The notes under the pieces are model-generated. The model ran no database searches and was not told the DNA's origin. It saw only the letters and a program-made list of their open reading frames with translations. Shown here in pieces: positions 17,555-26,262 of a DNA stretch of 63,162 nt. Made by a program: the position numbers and the translations under genes. The DNA is from Sporosarcina sp. P32b (lineage in GTDB: Bacteria; Bacillota; Bacilli; Bacillales_A; Planococcaceae). The stretch lies in NCBI RefSeq assembly GCF_002743335.1, contig NZ_PDZB01000019.1, positions 1 to 63,162 of the forward strand. The letters are read 5' to 3'. Position 1 is the first letter of the stretch. Each line of letters begins with the position of its first letter.

Positions 17555-18856
17555 ATGGGTACTACACAAATGCGGTATTCAATTACCGCATTGGCCGGAT
17601 TTCAATGGCTATTCTTTATGTTCGCTAATACAGTTGTAATACCCATTTCAGTCGGTACTGCTTTTGAGCTTGAGCAGATTGAAATCGTTTCAGCCATACA
17701 GCGTTCATTTATTTTTACAGGAATGGCTTGTTTACTGCAAGGAGCACTTGGACATCGACTGGCATTGATGGAAGGTCAGTCGGGTTTATGGTGGGGTGTT
17801 GTACTTAGCTTGGCCGGAACTGCCAGCGCGATGGGCTTAAGTTTAGCTACGGTTGGCGGCAGTATTGCAGTAGGCGCCATGATTTCTGGTGGACTGGTTG
17901 CTACTCTCGGTATGCTCGGCATGGGTGAAATTCTGAAGAAATGGTTTACACCCGCTGTCATGTTCGTGTTTTTACTACTATTGGCCAATCAATTGATTAC
18001 CATCTTCTTAAAAGGAATGATCGGTCTCAATGACGGTGAATTTATTAGTCTGTCGAAGACTATATTTTCATTCGCTCTAGCAGGCCTCACGATTCTGGTT
18101 CATGTCAAAGGAAAAGGGATCATCAGTAGCTTGAATCTGCTCATCGGTATGACGGTAGGTTGGATTAGCGCTGTGCTGATTTTCCCGCAAGCAGCTACTG
18201 AAACGATTAAAACCACGCCATTTATCCAATGGTTTCCTTGGGGTGAACCGACACTCGAAATCGGTATAGTGGTTACAGTGGTTATTACAGGTTTATTGAA
18301 TACGACGAACACAATAGCCACTCTAAAAGGTGCGGAAGATATATATGAAAAAGAAACAACTAAAAGTCAGTATAAAACTTCGTTCCTCATTACAGGTGGA
18401 CTGAATATCGGAGCGGGTGCGCTGGGCCTCGTTCCGTATGCGCCTTATGCGTCTTCCATTGGGTTTCTGCAGTCCAGCGGAATAAAGGATAGAGCTCCTT
18501 TCTTTATCGGTTCCATACTGTTCATAACCCTTGGGCTCGTACCGCCATTAAGTGCATTCTTTTCCACTATCCCTCAAAGCGTAGGAAACACGGTATTATT
18601 TGTAGCCTATTTACAGTTATTCCGTTCTGCCCTACGAAACGTGGAAGGATTAACTTTCGAACCTAAAACTATATATCGAATTGCATTACCTGCACTTCTC
18701 GGATTATCTATCATGACATTGCCAGCCACTGTATTTTCTACACTTCCTGAGCTAGTTCAACCTCTATTATCAAGCGGATTATTAGTGGGTATCCTAGCTG
18801 CGCTCTTGATGGAATTAATTTTCTGGATGGGTCAGCGGTTCAGTCATTCTACATGA
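17555..18856 (+). CDS. NCS2-family purine/uracil permease, YwdJ-like
   Basis: A 433-aa membrane transporter for a nucleobase, driven by protons or sodium. It has about 12-14 hydrophobic segments. The start (ITALAGFQWLFFMFANTVVIP) and the EGQSGLWWG and GLLNTTNTIATL stretches are typical of xanthine/uracil permeases of the NCS2 family. The sequence does not tell purine from pyrimidine. GGGAGTG lies six bases before the ATG. It is a single gene ending in a hairpin shared with the convergent methyltransferase. Confidence 0.85.
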   Translation: MGTTQMRYSITALAGFQWLFFMFANTVVIPISVGTAFELEQIEIVSAIQRSFIFTGMACLLQGALGHRLALMEGQSGLWWGVVLSLAGTASAMGLSLATVGGSIAVGAMISGGLVATLGMLGMGEILKKWFTPAVMFVFLLLLANQLITIFLKGMIGLNDGEFISLSKTIFSFALAGLTILVHVKGKGIISSLNLLIGMTVGWISAVLIFPQAATETIKTTPFIQWFPWGEPTLEIGIVVTVVITGLLNTTNTIATLKGAEDIYEKETTKSQYKTSFLITGGLNIGAGALGLVPYAPYASSIGFLQSSGIKDRAPFFIGSILFITLGLVPPLSAFFSTIPQSVGNTVLFVAYLQLFRSALRNVEGLTFEPKTIYRIALPALLGLSIMTLPATVFSTLPELVQPLLSSGLLVGILAALLMELIFWMGQRFSHST

Positions 18857-18860
18857 ATAT

Positions 18861-18897
18861 ACAAACAGCCTTGATCTACATGTTCAAGGCTGTTTGT
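18861..18897. terminator. Shared hairpin terminator overlapping a gene end
   Basis: A perfect 14-base stem (18861-18874 with 18884-18897) and a 9-base loop between convergent genes. The right arm contains the last codons and stop of the methyltransferase. The T-tracts are weak on both sides. Confidence 0.6.
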
Positions 18898-19495
18898 ACG
18901 TATAGACTAAAAAGCGCTCTGCTTTGTCATGAATTTGCAAATGTGTAATCGGTATCTCTGCCACTTTTTCGAATAATGGGTGTCGATGCATGAAATAGAC
19001 ATATTCATCAGTCGGATAATATAGAATGATTTCCAATGCGCGGGGGGTGTTTTCTGCTGACTTTAGAATCCGTTGAACAACAGATCGAAAAATGTCCAAA
19101 GAAAATGGATTGAAAAAATAGAACGTCACCGCATCTGCCGGAATGATGTAACTCTCTGCTATACAGCATTCAAATGAAATGGATCCAGGCCTCTTAGGGA
19201 AGGCTTGTCGATACTCCATTAGGTTAGTCATTGCATTTTGATGTAACACACCATTCATTTCTATACCTATCGTGTCCAAACAAAAAAGATGGTTTACATA
19301 AAAAGGAACTCTCCCTTTTCCACATCCAAAGTCGATCAAGCTCCCCTCTTTTAAAAGGTCATGTTCAGTAAATAAATAATCTAGCATCTCGTAAGGCGTC
19401 GCTTCATAACGATTATAATGAGATGACTGATGAATCCACTCTTTAACACCAAGTGTTTTGATGTGTAAGCGTTTATCCATAGATTGCTCTTGCAT
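18884..19495 (-). CDS. Class I SAM-dependent methyltransferase, substrate unknown
   Basis: A 203-aa protein with the SAM-binding motif I LIDFGCGKGRVPFYV, the acidic end of strand 2 (IGIEMN), and a motif IV-like FFNPFS. The open frame extends upstream to 19609, but the ATG at 19495 has AAAGGGG eight bases before it, whereas the longer form would overlap the terminator and end of the neighbouring cyclase gene. The NPF triad resembles N-methyltransferases of glutamine, DNA or RNA, but that is only a hint. The substrate and partner are unknown. Confidence 0.75.
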   Translation of the reverse strand: MQEQSMDKRLHIKTLGVKEWIHQSSHYNRYEATPYEMLDYLFTEHDLLKEGSLIDFGCGKGRVPFYVNHLFCLDTIGIEMNGVLHQNAMTNLMEYRQAFPKRPGSISFECCIAESYIIPADAVTFYFFNPFSLDIFRSVVQRILKSAENTPRALEIILYYPTDEYVYFMHRHPLFEKVAEIPITHLQIHDKAERFLVYTYKQP

Positions 19496-19532
19496 TATTC
19501 TAACCCCTTTCCATTCATCTACTGCTAAAGAA

Positions 19533-19561
19533 AACCTCGGCATATTACTCATGCCGAGGTT
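19533..19561 (-). terminator. Terminator overlapping the end of the cyclase gene
   Basis: The eleven-base arms AACCTCGGCAT (19533-19543) and ATGCCGAGGTT (19551-19561) pair exactly. On the minus strand TTTTCTTT follows. The upstream arm encodes the last residues of the diguanylate cyclase. Confidence 0.85.
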
Positions 19562-21116
19562 CTTCGGAAACGACGATGGTCTTATTACGTCCTGTACGTT
19601 TAGCTTCATACAGGCTTCGATCAGCTAACTCGATAAGTCGTGCTGGGTGGTTTGCGTGAAGTGGGTACGCGACTACCCCAGCTGAAATTGTAATGACTTC
19701 ACCACAAGGACTAACTGTGTCCTCCAACTTTTCACGAAGGCGTTCCGCCCTTAGATACGCAGTGACTTTATCCGACTTCGGCAATAAGATGACGAATTCT
19801 TCTCCACCGTAGCGACAACAGATATCTTGCTCGCGAACGGTTCGTTGCATCAAGTCCGCCAAGTAAATAAGTACTTCATCTCCTACTGCATGACCGTAGC
19901 GATCATTGACACGTTTAAACTTGTCTATATCAAAAATAATTAGAGCGAATGGCGTCCCATCGTCCACCCATTGCTTCATGTAACTATCCATCATTCGGCG
20001 ATTCATTAACTTCGTTAAAGGGTCCGTTGTTGATTGATGAATGAAATAGTTCATCTCGTTCTTGAAGTAATCCAAACTATGTAACATAGCTCCTTTTAAT
20101 TGTCTCACTTCATAGTACCAATCAGAGATTCCTTCCATCTTTTCTTTTTGATCAGACTCTGTACTACTTTCCGTATAGTATGCCAACTTCTGGAGAGGCA
20201 GAGCGATCTTTCTTGAAAGATAGCTCACTAAAAAGAATGAAAGGAGTAGTAACGGAAGAGACTTTACTGCCATCTCCAGCACCATTTTTTTTGCTGGAGC
20301 AACAGAAATATCTAGTTGTCTTTGCGCTACGATTCCCCATTCAGCAATGGGTACATAGGCATATCCGGCTAACATAGGTATCCCCTTTGTGTTGACTAGC
20401 TGTGTAAAGTCACTTTCCCCTTTAATTACTTTTTGAACCGCTAAGTTGCTCGAGACATCCTCTTTCAAACGCTCTTTTTCTTGATGATAAATTAGTTTGC
20501 CTGCATAGTCTACTACATATACATATGAACCATTTTCATAATAATGGTTTCCTAAAAGCTTCTCTAATATATTGGGCTTATCGAGATAAATGGCGCCTCC
20601 TAAAAATCCTTTATACTCGTCACCTTCAAAGAGTGGAACACTGATGAATATAATTGGTTCTCCTTCAATTCCAACGTAAGGGTGAGAGACTATTTCCCTC
20701 TTTTCCTTAATTGCTTGCATTGCTCCAATCGAAGTCAACTTTTCCCCAACCAACTCAAGACTCGGAGAGGAAGCACCTAGTATGGTGCCTTCTGGAGAGG
20801 CAATCGCGACAGAATCAAATGTATTCGTTTCTAATCTAATCCGCTCTGCCACTGCATTTATTTGCGTTTGTGAAGAAGGGTCATCCAGGAGAGTTAACAC
20901 TACTTCCGCATTAACTTCTAATGTGTTTAATATTTCACGTAAATAAGTATCTGTAGTAGAAGTCAATTTTTGGACATATGCGTAGTTCGTTTCTAAAGTT
21001 GAATTGATTAAGGTTTTTTTATGCACTTGATATGCTACCGTAGTACTCGTTAGAAAGGTCAACACAATTGCCAATATTGCCATGACTTGAATTAAGTTTT
21101 TCAAGGACCATCTCAT
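19545..21116 (-). CDS. Membrane diguanylate cyclase with Cache sensor
   Basis: A 523-aa membrane-bound enzyme that makes cyclic-di-GMP from two GTP. It has an N-terminal TM helix (about residues 9-31), an extracellular Cache-type sensor (about 35-275), a second TM (about 280-302) and a short linker. The C-terminal GGDEF domain (about 355-515) has an intact RYGGEEFVIL active site. An RxxD inhibitory site (REQD) stands five residues before it, so product inhibition is expected. The signal is probably a small extracellular molecule. The gene is monocistronic, with its terminator built into the last codons. Confidence 0.92.
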   Translation of the reverse strand: MRWSLKNLIQVMAILAIVLTFLTSTTVAYQVHKKTLINSTLETNYAYVQKLTSTTDTYLREILNTLEVNAEVVLTLLDDPSSQTQINAVAERIRLETNTFDSVAIASPEGTILGASSPSLELVGEKLTSIGAMQAIKEKREIVSHPYVGIEGEPIIFISVPLFEGDEYKGFLGGAIYLDKPNILEKLLGNHYYENGSYVYVVDYAGKLIYHQEKERLKEDVSSNLAVQKVIKGESDFTQLVNTKGIPMLAGYAYVPIAEWGIVAQRQLDISVAPAKKMVLEMAVKSLPLLLLSFFLVSYLSRKIALPLQKLAYYTESSTESDQKEKMEGISDWYYEVRQLKGAMLHSLDYFKNEMNYFIHQSTTDPLTKLMNRRMMDSYMKQWVDDGTPFALIIFDIDKFKRVNDRYGHAVGDEVLIYLADLMQRTVREQDICCRYGGEEFVILLPKSDKVTAYLRAERLREKLEDTVSPCGEVITISAGVVAYPLHANHPARLIELADRSLYEAKRTGRNKTIVVSEEPRHE

Positions 21117-21253
21117 CTGTCTCCCAATCTCCTTTTCCCTGTGGTGCTATCCTCCTATTATATCATAGAGTAAAGAGATTTTATGGGATATTTCAAGCTT
21201 TATAACATAATATACCAATACCTGCTGTTCACTCTTACTTTGATTGACATTAC

Positions 21254-21871
21254 TTAATAGGATATCCCAACTCTATACCCCTTATGATCTTGTTTACATA
21301 GTTCATCATAAGCGAATGCAGCAGTATCACCAGTAGAGATCTGGGCACCATCAATCGGCAAGTACTCTCTTTCCGTCCGATAATTGCCGACCGCTTCCCC
21401 GTCAGGTAAATAGGTTGGGCAAACTATCGTCCAGTCTAAGCCGGAATCTTTCAACATAGTAAATACTTTATGGTGCTCCTCTGCGGCAAATGTCAACTTT
21501 CGATGAGATTCATTCGATTGGTAACGTAACTTGGACGGTTCTGTTCTGCTATTTAATATACCCGCTGTTCCAATCGTTACGATTCTTTTGATCCCGTGTT
21601 CTTTCATCCCTTCAATAATAGCCGGAATCGCTTCTGTCAGTGTGGTTGTTTTATCAGTGCCAAGCGCACTAACGACTGCGTCAGCCCCAACCAATGTATT
21701 TTTCACTACAACCGGATCCCGTACGTCACCTGCAATGATCGTCAATTTTTCTTGAGGTTTGCACTTCTCAGGCGATCGAACTACTGCCGTGACCTCGTGA
21801 TCGTCAGCTAATGCACGACGAACGATCTCACTTCCTGTACGGCCTGTTGCTCCAAATATTACAATCTTCAT
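21254..21871 (-). CDS. NAD(P)-binding atypical SDR protein, NmrA-like
   Basis: A 205-aa Rossmann protein that starts IVIFGATGRTGSEIV, the TGxxGxxG-type dinucleotide motif near residue 7. It continues with the NmrA/SDR pattern (TAVVRSPEK, AGDVRD, ADAVVSALG). A usual catalytic YxxxK is not evident, so it may be a redox sensor or an atypical reductase. AGGAGA lies upstream of the ATG. It stands alone, and the substrate is unknown. Confidence 0.82.
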   Translation of the reverse strand: MKIVIFGATGRTGSEIVRRALADDHEVTAVVRSPEKCKPQEKLTIIAGDVRDPVVVKNTLVGADAVVSALGTDKTTTLTEAIPAIIEGMKEHGIKRIVTIGTAGILNSRTEPSKLRYQSNESHRKLTFAAEEHHKVFTMLKDSGLDWTIVCPTYLPDGEAVGNYRTEREYLPIDGAQISTGDTAAFAYDELCKQDHKGYRVGISY

Positions 21872-21983
21872 CTACTACATCTCCTATGTTCAATTTATTG
21901 TTAGAAACTTCTCATACTTTATACTTTGTGCTATGAGAAAAAACTAGTGAAACCCCGCAACGATAAGCGGTGCTTCTCTAATT

Positions 21984-23432
21984 TTAATATGATGTAAGCT
22001 TCGCCCAGCGTTGCAATGCGTAAATTCCTCGTTGGAAGAATGTCAGGTTATTTTGGTATTCTTCTACGTCTAGAGTATATAGCGCGTCTTCGTTTTTCCA
22101 TATACGATCGAAATAGGCGTTGATTTCATCTGTCAGCTCGCTGTCAGTTGGTGCTATAATACGCAGATTCGCTTCCAAGTTGTAATCACGTAACGTGCGC
22201 TCCGTTATATTCGAAGAGCCATTTGTAATATACGTATCTTCTGCGGTCTGTACGGTTACCAACTTAGTGTGATATTGACCGATTACGGTATTGTACCAAC
22301 GTACTTTGATTTTATCGTCTGTGTTTTCTCTTATTTCTTGAACAACTGGACGATTAGGTAAACCTGATTTTTTACTACCGAATGAATTTTCGTTCGGATC
22401 CAAGACAATCTCTACATTTACACCCCGATTGGCTGCTTCTTCTAAAGGCTGGATTACTTGTTGCTCAGAAAGATAAAACATGCCCATACGGATCATATCA
22501 TCTTTTTTCGCTTTTTTAATATCGCTCACTAAGGCATCCATTACCTTACTTTCGGTCAAGTACTGGACTTGATAAGGTCCCTTTTGCTCTTCCGCTTCGA
22601 TACGTGGCAACTTTCCACCCGATGAATACTGAAGCACAGCTTCTTCCGATTCCAATATATCATTCTGGATTGGGCCTTTCACTTTAAATGCCACATTGCC
22701 GTGACGGCCACTCGCTGCGTGAGGATTAGAAGAGGTAACTAACGCTGCTTGTTCTGTCACGAGTGTCTTTCGATGATTGGCTTTAACATTCAACAACTTC
22801 AGATAAGATGAAAACTTCACGTCAGGCGCTTCACTTGCCAAGAAGTTGGGGAAACGGTTTTTCCCATTAAAATCAAACCACTGAAGAAAGATGCGATATA
22901 CCCCAGAATATAGGGGCATCGAATCACGCAATGGCTCCAAGTCTGTATACACTACTTGTACGCCTGCTTTTTCCAATGCTTTAAACCATTCCGACTCATA
23001 GGATTCATAGCCGGTATTCACTGGATCCGTTATGTAGACGATCGGCATATCAGGAAACTCTTCTTTTTTCTTCACTAATACATCTGTTAGTTGATCTGCA
23101 ATTTGAGGAAAGTCTTCCTTTTCATCATAGTAATCATCCATTAAAAAGAAGTCGAGTACGACAAACTCTTGTGCATCTTCAATCATTTGAAATACTTCTT
23201 TGAATATGCGAAGCTCTGATTGGTAGTGATCTTTTAACTTCGTCTTGGAGTATGTCAAATCATAAATGAACTCTACATCTTCTACTTGATGAAGGTCTCC
23301 TTTATAGGAAATACCAGGTGGCAATGGCTTATATGTTTGCCAAAGCATGACACCTGCATAAAGTAATGCAACAAAAAGCAATACATAGGAAGCTATGCGC
23401 TTTTTGGTCATTTTACGTTTCTCTTTCGCCAC
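21984..23432 (-). CDS. Phospholipase D-like membrane protein
   Basis: A 482-aa protein with one N-terminal TM helix (about residues 12-32) and two PLD domains. The first HKD motif is HRK at residues 220-222 with Glu in place of the Asp, followed by SSN. The second is HTK at 388-390 with Gln at the Asp position, followed by GSSN. The catalytic His and Lys are present in both, so it may still act on phosphodiesters such as phospholipid head groups. The start is GTG with AAAGGAGG upstream. It is not a standard cardiolipin synthase, which has two N-terminal helices. Function uncertain. Confidence 0.82.
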   Translation of the reverse strand: MAKEKRKMTKKRIASYVLLFVALLYAGVMLWQTYKPLPPGISYKGDLHQVEDVEFIYDLTYSKTKLKDHYQSELRIFKEVFQMIEDAQEFVVLDFFLMDDYYDEKEDFPQIADQLTDVLVKKKEEFPDMPIVYITDPVNTGYESYESEWFKALEKAGVQVVYTDLEPLRDSMPLYSGVYRIFLQWFDFNGKNRFPNFLASEAPDVKFSSYLKLLNVKANHRKTLVTEQAALVTSSNPHAASGRHGNVAFKVKGPIQNDILESEEAVLQYSSGGKLPRIEAEEQKGPYQVQYLTESKVMDALVSDIKKAKKDDMIRMGMFYLSEQQVIQPLEEAANRGVNVEIVLDPNENSFGSKKSGLPNRPVVQEIRENTDDKIKVRWYNTVIGQYHTKLVTVQTAEDTYITNGSSNITERTLRDYNLEANLRIIAPTDSELTDEINAYFDRIWKNEDALYTLDVEEYQNNLTFFQRGIYALQRWAKLTSY

Positions 23433-23551
23433 AAGCTCTCTCCTCCTTTCATTAGTCCATTTGATTTATGTGTCCCTGAACACTTCGTATTGCGATATTA
23501 TGCTTTATATAATATCCCCTCTCTATCTTGCAATAAACTGTATAAATCTAC

Positions 23552-24328
23552 TTATTTCATTGAAAGATAAGGCCGTTCAGCATGCCACTCGATCGTTACA
23601 GGAACCTGATACGTTTCGGATAGCAGTTCATCCGTCAAAACTTCTTTTTTAGGGCCACTCGCTACAATTTTTCCTTCTTTTAATAATAATGCGTGAGTAA
23701 TTTCGGGAACGAGCTCTTCTATATGATGTGTGACATAAACAAGATGCACATTACTTTTTGTAGCCGTTTCAAGCGCTTCAAGAAATTGTTCTCTTGCCAA
23801 AATGTCCAACCCCGAACACGGCTCGTCCAAAATCAATAAATCTGGATCACCCATTAAAGCCCGCGCGATCAGCACACGACGTTTTTCACCTTCAGAGAGC
23901 AGTCTGAATTTCTTGCCTTTGACATGCCCCAATCGAAATTCCTTCACTAAATAATCCGCACGTATCCAGTCTTCAGCTATTATTTTATCGTAGATGCCAA
24001 AGCTCGCAAATTTACCACTGATGATGATCCGCTCGATCGATTCATTCCAGAAATAGTCCGAGAACTTTTCTAAAGAACTACTGACAAAGCCAATTTTTTT
24101 ACGTAATTCAGGTAAATAGGAACTCCCAAACCGTTTGCCGAGTACTTCCACCTCACCACTGGAAGGAATTTCATATGTAGAAATAATGGATAATAGCGAA
24201 GTCTTACCAGAACCATTAAGCCCAAGCATCCCCCACTGCTGCCCTTGCTCAATCTCCCAAGTTATGTCTTGTAAGATTTGATTGTCTTCTCTTTTGAACT
24301 GAACGTCTTTAACTTTTACAATCGCCAC
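23552..24328 (-). CDS. ABC-type ATPase, YlmA-like
   Basis: A stand-alone ABC ATPase with Walker A LNGSGKTSLL, the signature LSEGEKRRVLIARAL, Walker B LLILDEPCSGLD and a switch His in VTHH. No permease gene adjoins it, as with YlmA and ModF-type proteins. The GTG at 24328 is favoured over the ATG at 24334, because GAGAGGA almost touches the ATG. What it powers or regulates is not evident. Confidence 0.85.
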   Translation of the reverse strand: MAIVKVKDVQFKREDNQILQDITWEIEQGQQWGMLGLNGSGKTSLLSIISTYEIPSSGEVEVLGKRFGSSYLPELRKKIGFVSSSLEKFSDYFWNESIERIIISGKFASFGIYDKIIAEDWIRADYLVKEFRLGHVKGKKFRLLSEGEKRRVLIARALMGDPDLLILDEPCSGLDILAREQFLEALETATKSNVHLVYVTHHIEELVPEITHALLLKEGKIVASGPKKEVLTDELLSETYQVPVTIEWHAERPYLSMK

Positions 24329-24353
24329 GTACATTCTCCTCTCTATGATAAAA

Positions 24354-24390
24354 GACCGGTTCGCGCTAAATGCTACGAACCGGCCTTTTC
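24354..24390 (-). terminator. Terminator of the BCCT transporter gene
   Basis: CCGGTTCG (24356-24363) pairs with CGAACCGG (24376-24383). On the minus strand TCTTTTAT follows. Confidence 0.75.
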
Positions 24391-24392
24391 TT

Positions 24393-26078
24393 CTATTCGT
24401 TCTTTTCTTTTTCTACTTCACGATACTTTTTCTTTTCAAGCTCTTGATATTTTCTGTCGTTTTTTTCTTTTATCCTTCTCGCTTTTTCTGCTTCTCTACG
24501 CTCTTTCTTTTCTTTTTCACTTTCTTTCCGTTTACGTCTCTTTTTGACTTCGCCCTCTACGTGTTCAAATTGGCGAATATCCGTCGGCCTGACAGTAATC
24601 GGTTCTCTAGCCAGTAGCTTGGCCAACGAGAAGATCAGTAATAGAAGAAGTAAGGTAAACGGTAAGGCAGATACGAGTGACGCTGATTGCAAGGCTTCTA
24701 ATCCGCCTGCATATAATAATACAGCCGCGATTGCAGTCATTAAGAATCCCCAGACAAATTTCACGATTAATGGAGGGAACAAACTACCACGCGTTGTCAT
24801 ACTCGCTAGAATATACGTTGCTGAGTCAGCAGACGTGATCAAGAATGTAAAGATTAGCACTATAGCCAGAAACGATACGATACCTGTCATCGGCAAGTGT
24901 TGAAGCGTCGCAAAAATGGCCGACGTAACATCCTTGTCTACTTCTTGTGCGATTTGCGTACCATTACGCAAGTCGCTATAAAGTGCAGTTCCACCAAGCG
25001 TAGCAATCCACATACAAGAAAATGCAGGCGGGATGACCATGACCCCCATGATAAATTCTCGGATTGTTCGTCCCTTCGATACACGTGCAACGAATGCACC
25101 GACGAAAGGTGACCAAGCGATAGTCCAAGCCCAGTAGAATATGGTCCAGTCTTTCACCCAAGTGCCGCCTTGATAAGGTTGTAAACGTAAACTGTACGTA
25201 ATAAAATTATTAATATAATCCCCAATTGCTAGCGTAAAGGTTTCCAATATAAATACTTTTGGTCCTACTATAAAGAAAAATAGCAATAACGCAATCGCCA
25301 TACCCAAGTTAAAGTTACCTAGATATGCGATACCTTTACTCAAGCCTGTAGAAGCACTCGTCATGTAGGCGACGAACACAACAGCAATAATTAGTAGTTG
25401 AATCGTAAACGTACTCTTAATATTAAAGACATACTCCAGTCCACCACTCATTTGTAAGACACCCATACCTAATGAAGTGGCAATACCCATGACAGTTGCT
25501 ATAACCGCAAATGAATCGATGCCCGTCTTCACATGGCGATTACTTCCGATCAAAGGCTCAAGCGCCGTTGAAATCAAACCATCCTTCTTCTTTCGGAATT
25601 GTAGAAACCCAATAACCAGCCCTACTATACCAAAGATGGCCCATTGTGAAACACCCCAGTGGAAGAATGAATAACCCATCGCAACACGTGCTGCTTCTTC
25701 CGTCTGTGAATCAACACCTGCAATAGGCGACTTGAAATAGTGACTCATTGGTTCCGCCACGCCCCAGAACACCAACCCTACACCGAAACCAGCAGAAAAG
25801 AGCATGCCGATCCATGTGAAAAATGGATATTCTGGACGTTCTGTATCTCCACCCAAACGAATAGCCCCGAATTTACTAATTGCCAGTCCTACTAAAAATA
25901 TAATGACAATAAATACAGTAAGTAGATAGAACCACCCAAAGTTATCTGTCGTGAAATGATAGAGCCTTTCGGAAACCACACCAAAGGGACCCGGTATCGT
26001 TGATCCTAATATGACGAGGATCAATATAAATACGGCAGAAATAGAGAACACGGGATTTTTCCAGAACTTTTTGTCCAA
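24393..26078 (-). CDS. BCCT-family betaine/choline/carnitine transporter
   Basis: A 561-aa secondary transporter for quaternary amines such as glycine betaine, used against osmotic stress. It has twelve TM segments, the GVGLVFWGVAEP motif and the Trp-rich segment YWAWTIAWSPFVG of the substrate site. The last 70 or so residues form a hydrophilic Lys/Arg/Glu helix, longer than in OpuD. In BetP such charged tails sense osmotic state. The start is TTG with AGGAG eight bases upstream. Which amine it carries is not readable. Confidence 0.92.
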   Translation of the reverse strand: MDKKFWKNPVFSISAVFILILVILGSTIPGPFGVVSERLYHFTTDNFGWFYLLTVFIVIIFLVGLAISKFGAIRLGGDTERPEYPFFTWIGMLFSAGFGVGLVFWGVAEPMSHYFKSPIAGVDSQTEEAARVAMGYSFFHWGVSQWAIFGIVGLVIGFLQFRKKKDGLISTALEPLIGSNRHVKTGIDSFAVIATVMGIATSLGMGVLQMSGGLEYVFNIKSTFTIQLLIIAVVFVAYMTSASTGLSKGIAYLGNFNLGMAIALLLFFFIVGPKVFILETFTLAIGDYINNFITYSLRLQPYQGGTWVKDWTIFYWAWTIAWSPFVGAFVARVSKGRTIREFIMGVMVIPPAFSCMWIATLGGTALYSDLRNGTQIAQEVDKDVTSAIFATLQHLPMTGIVSFLAIVLIFTFLITSADSATYILASMTTRGSLFPPLIVKFVWGFLMTAIAAVLLYAGGLEALQSASLVSALPFTLLLLLLIFSLAKLLAREPITVRPTDIRQFEHVEGEVKKRRKRKESEKEKKERREAEKARRIKEKNDRKYQELEKKKYREVEKEKNE

Positions 26079-26125
26079 ACTTATCGACTCCTAGTGTTCA
26101 TTTGGTAACTCTCTTACTACACTCT

Positions 26126-26150
26126 TTACCCCAATTTCAAGAGATATAAC
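26126..26150 (-). promoter_or_regulatory. Possible sigma-B promoter for the BCCT gene
   Basis: On the minus strand GTTATA (26150-26145) and GGGTAA (26131-26126) are 13 bases apart. The consensus from memory is GTTTAA and GGGTAT. The -35 is a weak match. Confidence 0.3.
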
Positions 26151-26262
26151 GTTCTTCTGCCTATATAAATTACAGAATAAGAAATTACCAAATAGATTAT
26201 AACTGTCTATCTTACACATCAAAAAAGACATCTTCAAGAGAAAATGTCTTTTCCATATGTAA

